From a virus: DNA of 63,757 nucleotides. The translations under genes were made by a program, and so were the position numbers. Below the pieces are notes generated by a model that was not told the origin of the DNA, searched no databases, and saw nothing but the letters and a program-made list of their open reading frames with translations. Shown piece after piece: positions 62,558 to 63,757 of the stretch; position 1 is the stretch's first letter, and each line of letters opens with the position of its first letter. The DNA lies in the IMG/VR virus record IMGVR_UViG_3300019458_000007, positions 1 to 63,757 of that record; one strand, given 5' to 3'.

Positions 62558-63128
62558 GCCGAGGATTGGCGTTGACGCTGACGGTGTAGTCGTCAATTGG
62601 AACGACAAGGCCGCCGAGCTGATGGGCCTAGCGGAGCGGTGGGGTGCGTGGGGACCGCCCGAATGGGACACCTTGGAGAAGTTGAACAAGAAGGCCTTTG
62701 ATCTGCTCTGGGAGGAGCCCCTCCTTTCCGAGATGTTCCGGGAGGCCGCCCCCCTCCCCAACGCCCTTGAGACGCTCCAAGAGCTCTCTAAAGTGGCCGA
62801 CGTCTGGATCGTCTCCTCACGCCCTGGAGGCGCGTGGGCGGCCACGAAGTCATGGCTACGTCGCCACGACGTAGAAGTGAAGGGAGTCCGACTAGTAGAG
62901 GGGTGGAGAGAAAAGGCCGGGGTAGTAAAGGCCTTGGGCCTCCGAGCCTTCATCGACGACAAGGAGGAGACGGTAAGAGATCTCCACTCAAAGGGCGTCC
63001 TCTCCTTCTTGATGGAGCGAAACTACAACAAGGGAATGGACTATCCCCAGCGTCTCCGAGTGAGGGACCTTCCCTCTTTTAAGAGAAAGCTAGAAAGATT
63101 AGGAGTGATCGCGCGTGGAGATGAATGA
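62550..63128 (+). CDS. HAD-family 5'(3')-deoxyribonucleotidase-like phosphatase
   Basis: 192 residues from GTG 62550 with GGGGAGGAGGACG upstream (ATG 62529 is alternative). PRIGVDADGVVVNWNDKAAE carries the DxDG(V) nucleophile motif; VWIVSSRPGGAWAATKSWLR the Ser/Thr motif II; RAFIDDKEETVRDLHSKG the DDxxxxT/V motif IV. Members dephosphorylate nucleotides; next to MazG and the DUF5664 gene it would take part in pool control. Confidence 0.82.
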   Translation: MSRPRIGVDADGVVVNWNDKAAELMGLAERWGAWGPPEWDTLEKLNKKAFDLLWEEPLLSEMFREAAPLPNALETLQELSKVADVWIVSSRPGGAWAATKSWLRRHDVEVKGVRLVEGWREKAGVVKALGLRAFIDDKEETVRDLHSKGVLSFLMERNYNKGMDYPQRLRVRDLPSFKRKLERLGVIARGDE

Positions 63129-63447
63129 TTATCAGGAGGCGGCGCGGAGAACGGCCGTCTATCCGGAAGACATTGGCCTTATCTACACTGCCCTAGGTCT
63201 GGCGGGGGAGAGCGGTGAGTACGTTGACAAGATTAAGAAGGAGGTTCGGAAGGGCGCTAGGAACCTCCTCAGTACCGAGAAGGCCGAGCGAGCCCTCATG
63301 TTGGAACTCTCAGACGTGCTCTGGTACGTTGCGCTCGCCGCGCATGAGTTGGGTTATACCCTAGAGGAAGTGGCAGAGGCGAACTTAGAGAAGCTTCAGG
63401 ACAGGCAGAGGAGGGGCGTCCTCAAGGGAGAGGGCGACACGCGGTGA
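63115..63447 (+). CDS. MazG-like nucleotide pyrophosphohydrolase
   Basis: 110 residues (GTG 63115; ATG 63121 is alternative). NDYQEAARRTAVYPEDIGLI, YTALGLAGESGEYVDKIKKE, LMLELSDVLWYVALAAHELG: the E-x2-E-x12-E-x2-D metal motif of MazG (GLAGESGE and ELSDVLWY) is intact. Cleaves NTP/dNTP to monophosphate. Immediately upstream of the UDG-exo gene. Confidence 0.92.
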   Translation: MEMNDYQEAARRTAVYPEDIGLIYTALGLAGESGEYVDKIKKEVRKGARNLLSTEKAERALMLELSDVLWYVALAAHELGYTLEEVAEANLEKLQDRQRRGVLKGEGDTR

Positions 63448-63450
63448 AGC

Positions 63451-63757
63451 TTGATTAACATCATCAAGCTCAGAAAAGACCTCCTCCCTAAACCTCCAAC
63501 GTGTAAGGGCTGCCCCCTCTTCGGTGATGGCTTCGGCTTCTCTCGTACGAGAGGAGAAGGAAAGGAGAAGATCCTTATCTTTGGTGAAGCCCTAGGGGAA
63601 GAAGAGGAGCTGGCGGGCATCGCCTTCGTTGGGAAGACTGGCTCCTTCCTCTCTAGAATCATCTCTCGGACAATCGACCCCGAGACGAACCTCCCCCTCT
63701 CCATTGATCGTGACTTTTGGGTCCGCAACACGGTCATGTGTCGTCCCCCAAACAACG
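63451..63757 (+). CDS. UDG-like / exonuclease protein, 5' part
   Basis: TTG 63451, in frame with and three bases after the MazG stop, begins INIIKLRKDLLPKPPTCKGC. The visible UDG motifs are KILIFGEALGEEEELAG, AFVGKTGSFLSRI and, near the end, VRNTVMCRPPNN. The frame leaves the window and continues at 3-1475. GAGGGCG is a weak ribosome site, so coupling to MazG is likely. CKGCPLF gives a first Cys of a possible Fe-S or zinc site of family-4 enzymes. Confidence 0.85.
   Translation, partial: MINIIKLRKDLLPKPPTCKGCPLFGDGFGFSRTRGEGKEKILIFGEALGEEEELAGIAFVGKTGSFLSRIISRTIDPETNLPLSIDRDFWVRNTVMCRPPNN
63635..63757. repeat. Terminal direct repeat, right copy
   Basis: Identical to 1-123; see the left copy. 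Confidence 0.95.

Noticed and set aside
1-63757. CRISPR arrays, integrase, repressor, transposase, reverse transcriptase/DGR, phage RNA polymerase
   Set aside because: No regularly spaced repeat array and no reading frame with the corresponding motifs was found on either strand.

Overview
The window is a complete tailed-phage genome. Bases 1-123 recur exactly at 63635-63757, so the contig closes into a circle of 63,634 bp (or a genome with a short direct terminal repeat), and one gene (uracil-DNA glycosylase/exonuclease) runs across the join. There is no long tape-measure gene, and the virion set is a large portal, a P22/T7-style adaptor, two beta-propeller-like tail-tube/stopper proteins and a 1518-residue putative ejection protein. 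This points to a short-tailed (podovirus-like) phage of an unidentified, GC-rich bacterium. Consensus sigma-70-type promoters, Shine-Dalgarno sites, two predicted lipoproteins and an M15-type endolysin fit a bacterial, probably diderm, host. I see no integrase, repressor, phage RNA polymerase, CRISPR array, transposase or convincing tRNA.

Layout: two transcription units diverge from a GC-rich non-coding region at about 32.5-33.9 kb and converge at about 4.9 kb. Leftward (minus strand, 33.1 down to 4.9 kb): a 58-residue basic protein, small genes, terminase small and large subunits, a 3D-domain wall enzyme, portal, scaffold, major capsid protein, adaptor, tail-fibre-like proteins, stopper/tube proteins, ejection proteins and distal tail proteins. 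Rightward (plus strand, 33.9 kb to the end and through the join to 4.9 kb): a 318-residue unknown protein, about 20 small accessory genes (many with zinc-ribbon cysteine pairs), two lipoproteins, an amidoligase/peptide-bond cluster, RNA ligase, a Cas4/RecB-like nuclease, a RecA-like ATPase with a likely ssDNA-binding partner, a lysis cassette, nucleotide-pool enzymes, a second RecA-fold ATPase and a family-A DNA polymerase.

The most striking functional block is 41.8-49.7 kb: trypsin-like protease, gamma-glutamylcyclotransferase-like protein, two different COOH-NH2 ligase (amidoligase) proteins, a class II glutamine amidotransferase with Cys2 exposed, and an ATP-grasp ligase. Together these look like a dedicated system that forms and trims amide or isopeptide bonds on an unknown peptide, protein or wall target. 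The replication module is also unusual: the polymerase is split from its UDG-exonuclease half, the split region shows a reading-frame change over a zinc-ribbon segment, and the polymerase half carries a 321-residue LAGLIDADG intein inside the conserved TGRLS/SRRPN motif.

Between the rightward genes lie several long-range inverted repeats and stem-loops (32.7, 34.9, 35.4, 39.3, 40.8, 43.2, 44.3 and 55.2 kb). Two of them (32.76-32.85 and 43.19-43.30 kb) are recognisably the same element with compensatory stem changes. A family of about 35-bp repeats at 33.3-33.5 kb marks the best candidate replication origin. All functions are read from sequence motifs by eye; no database search was run.
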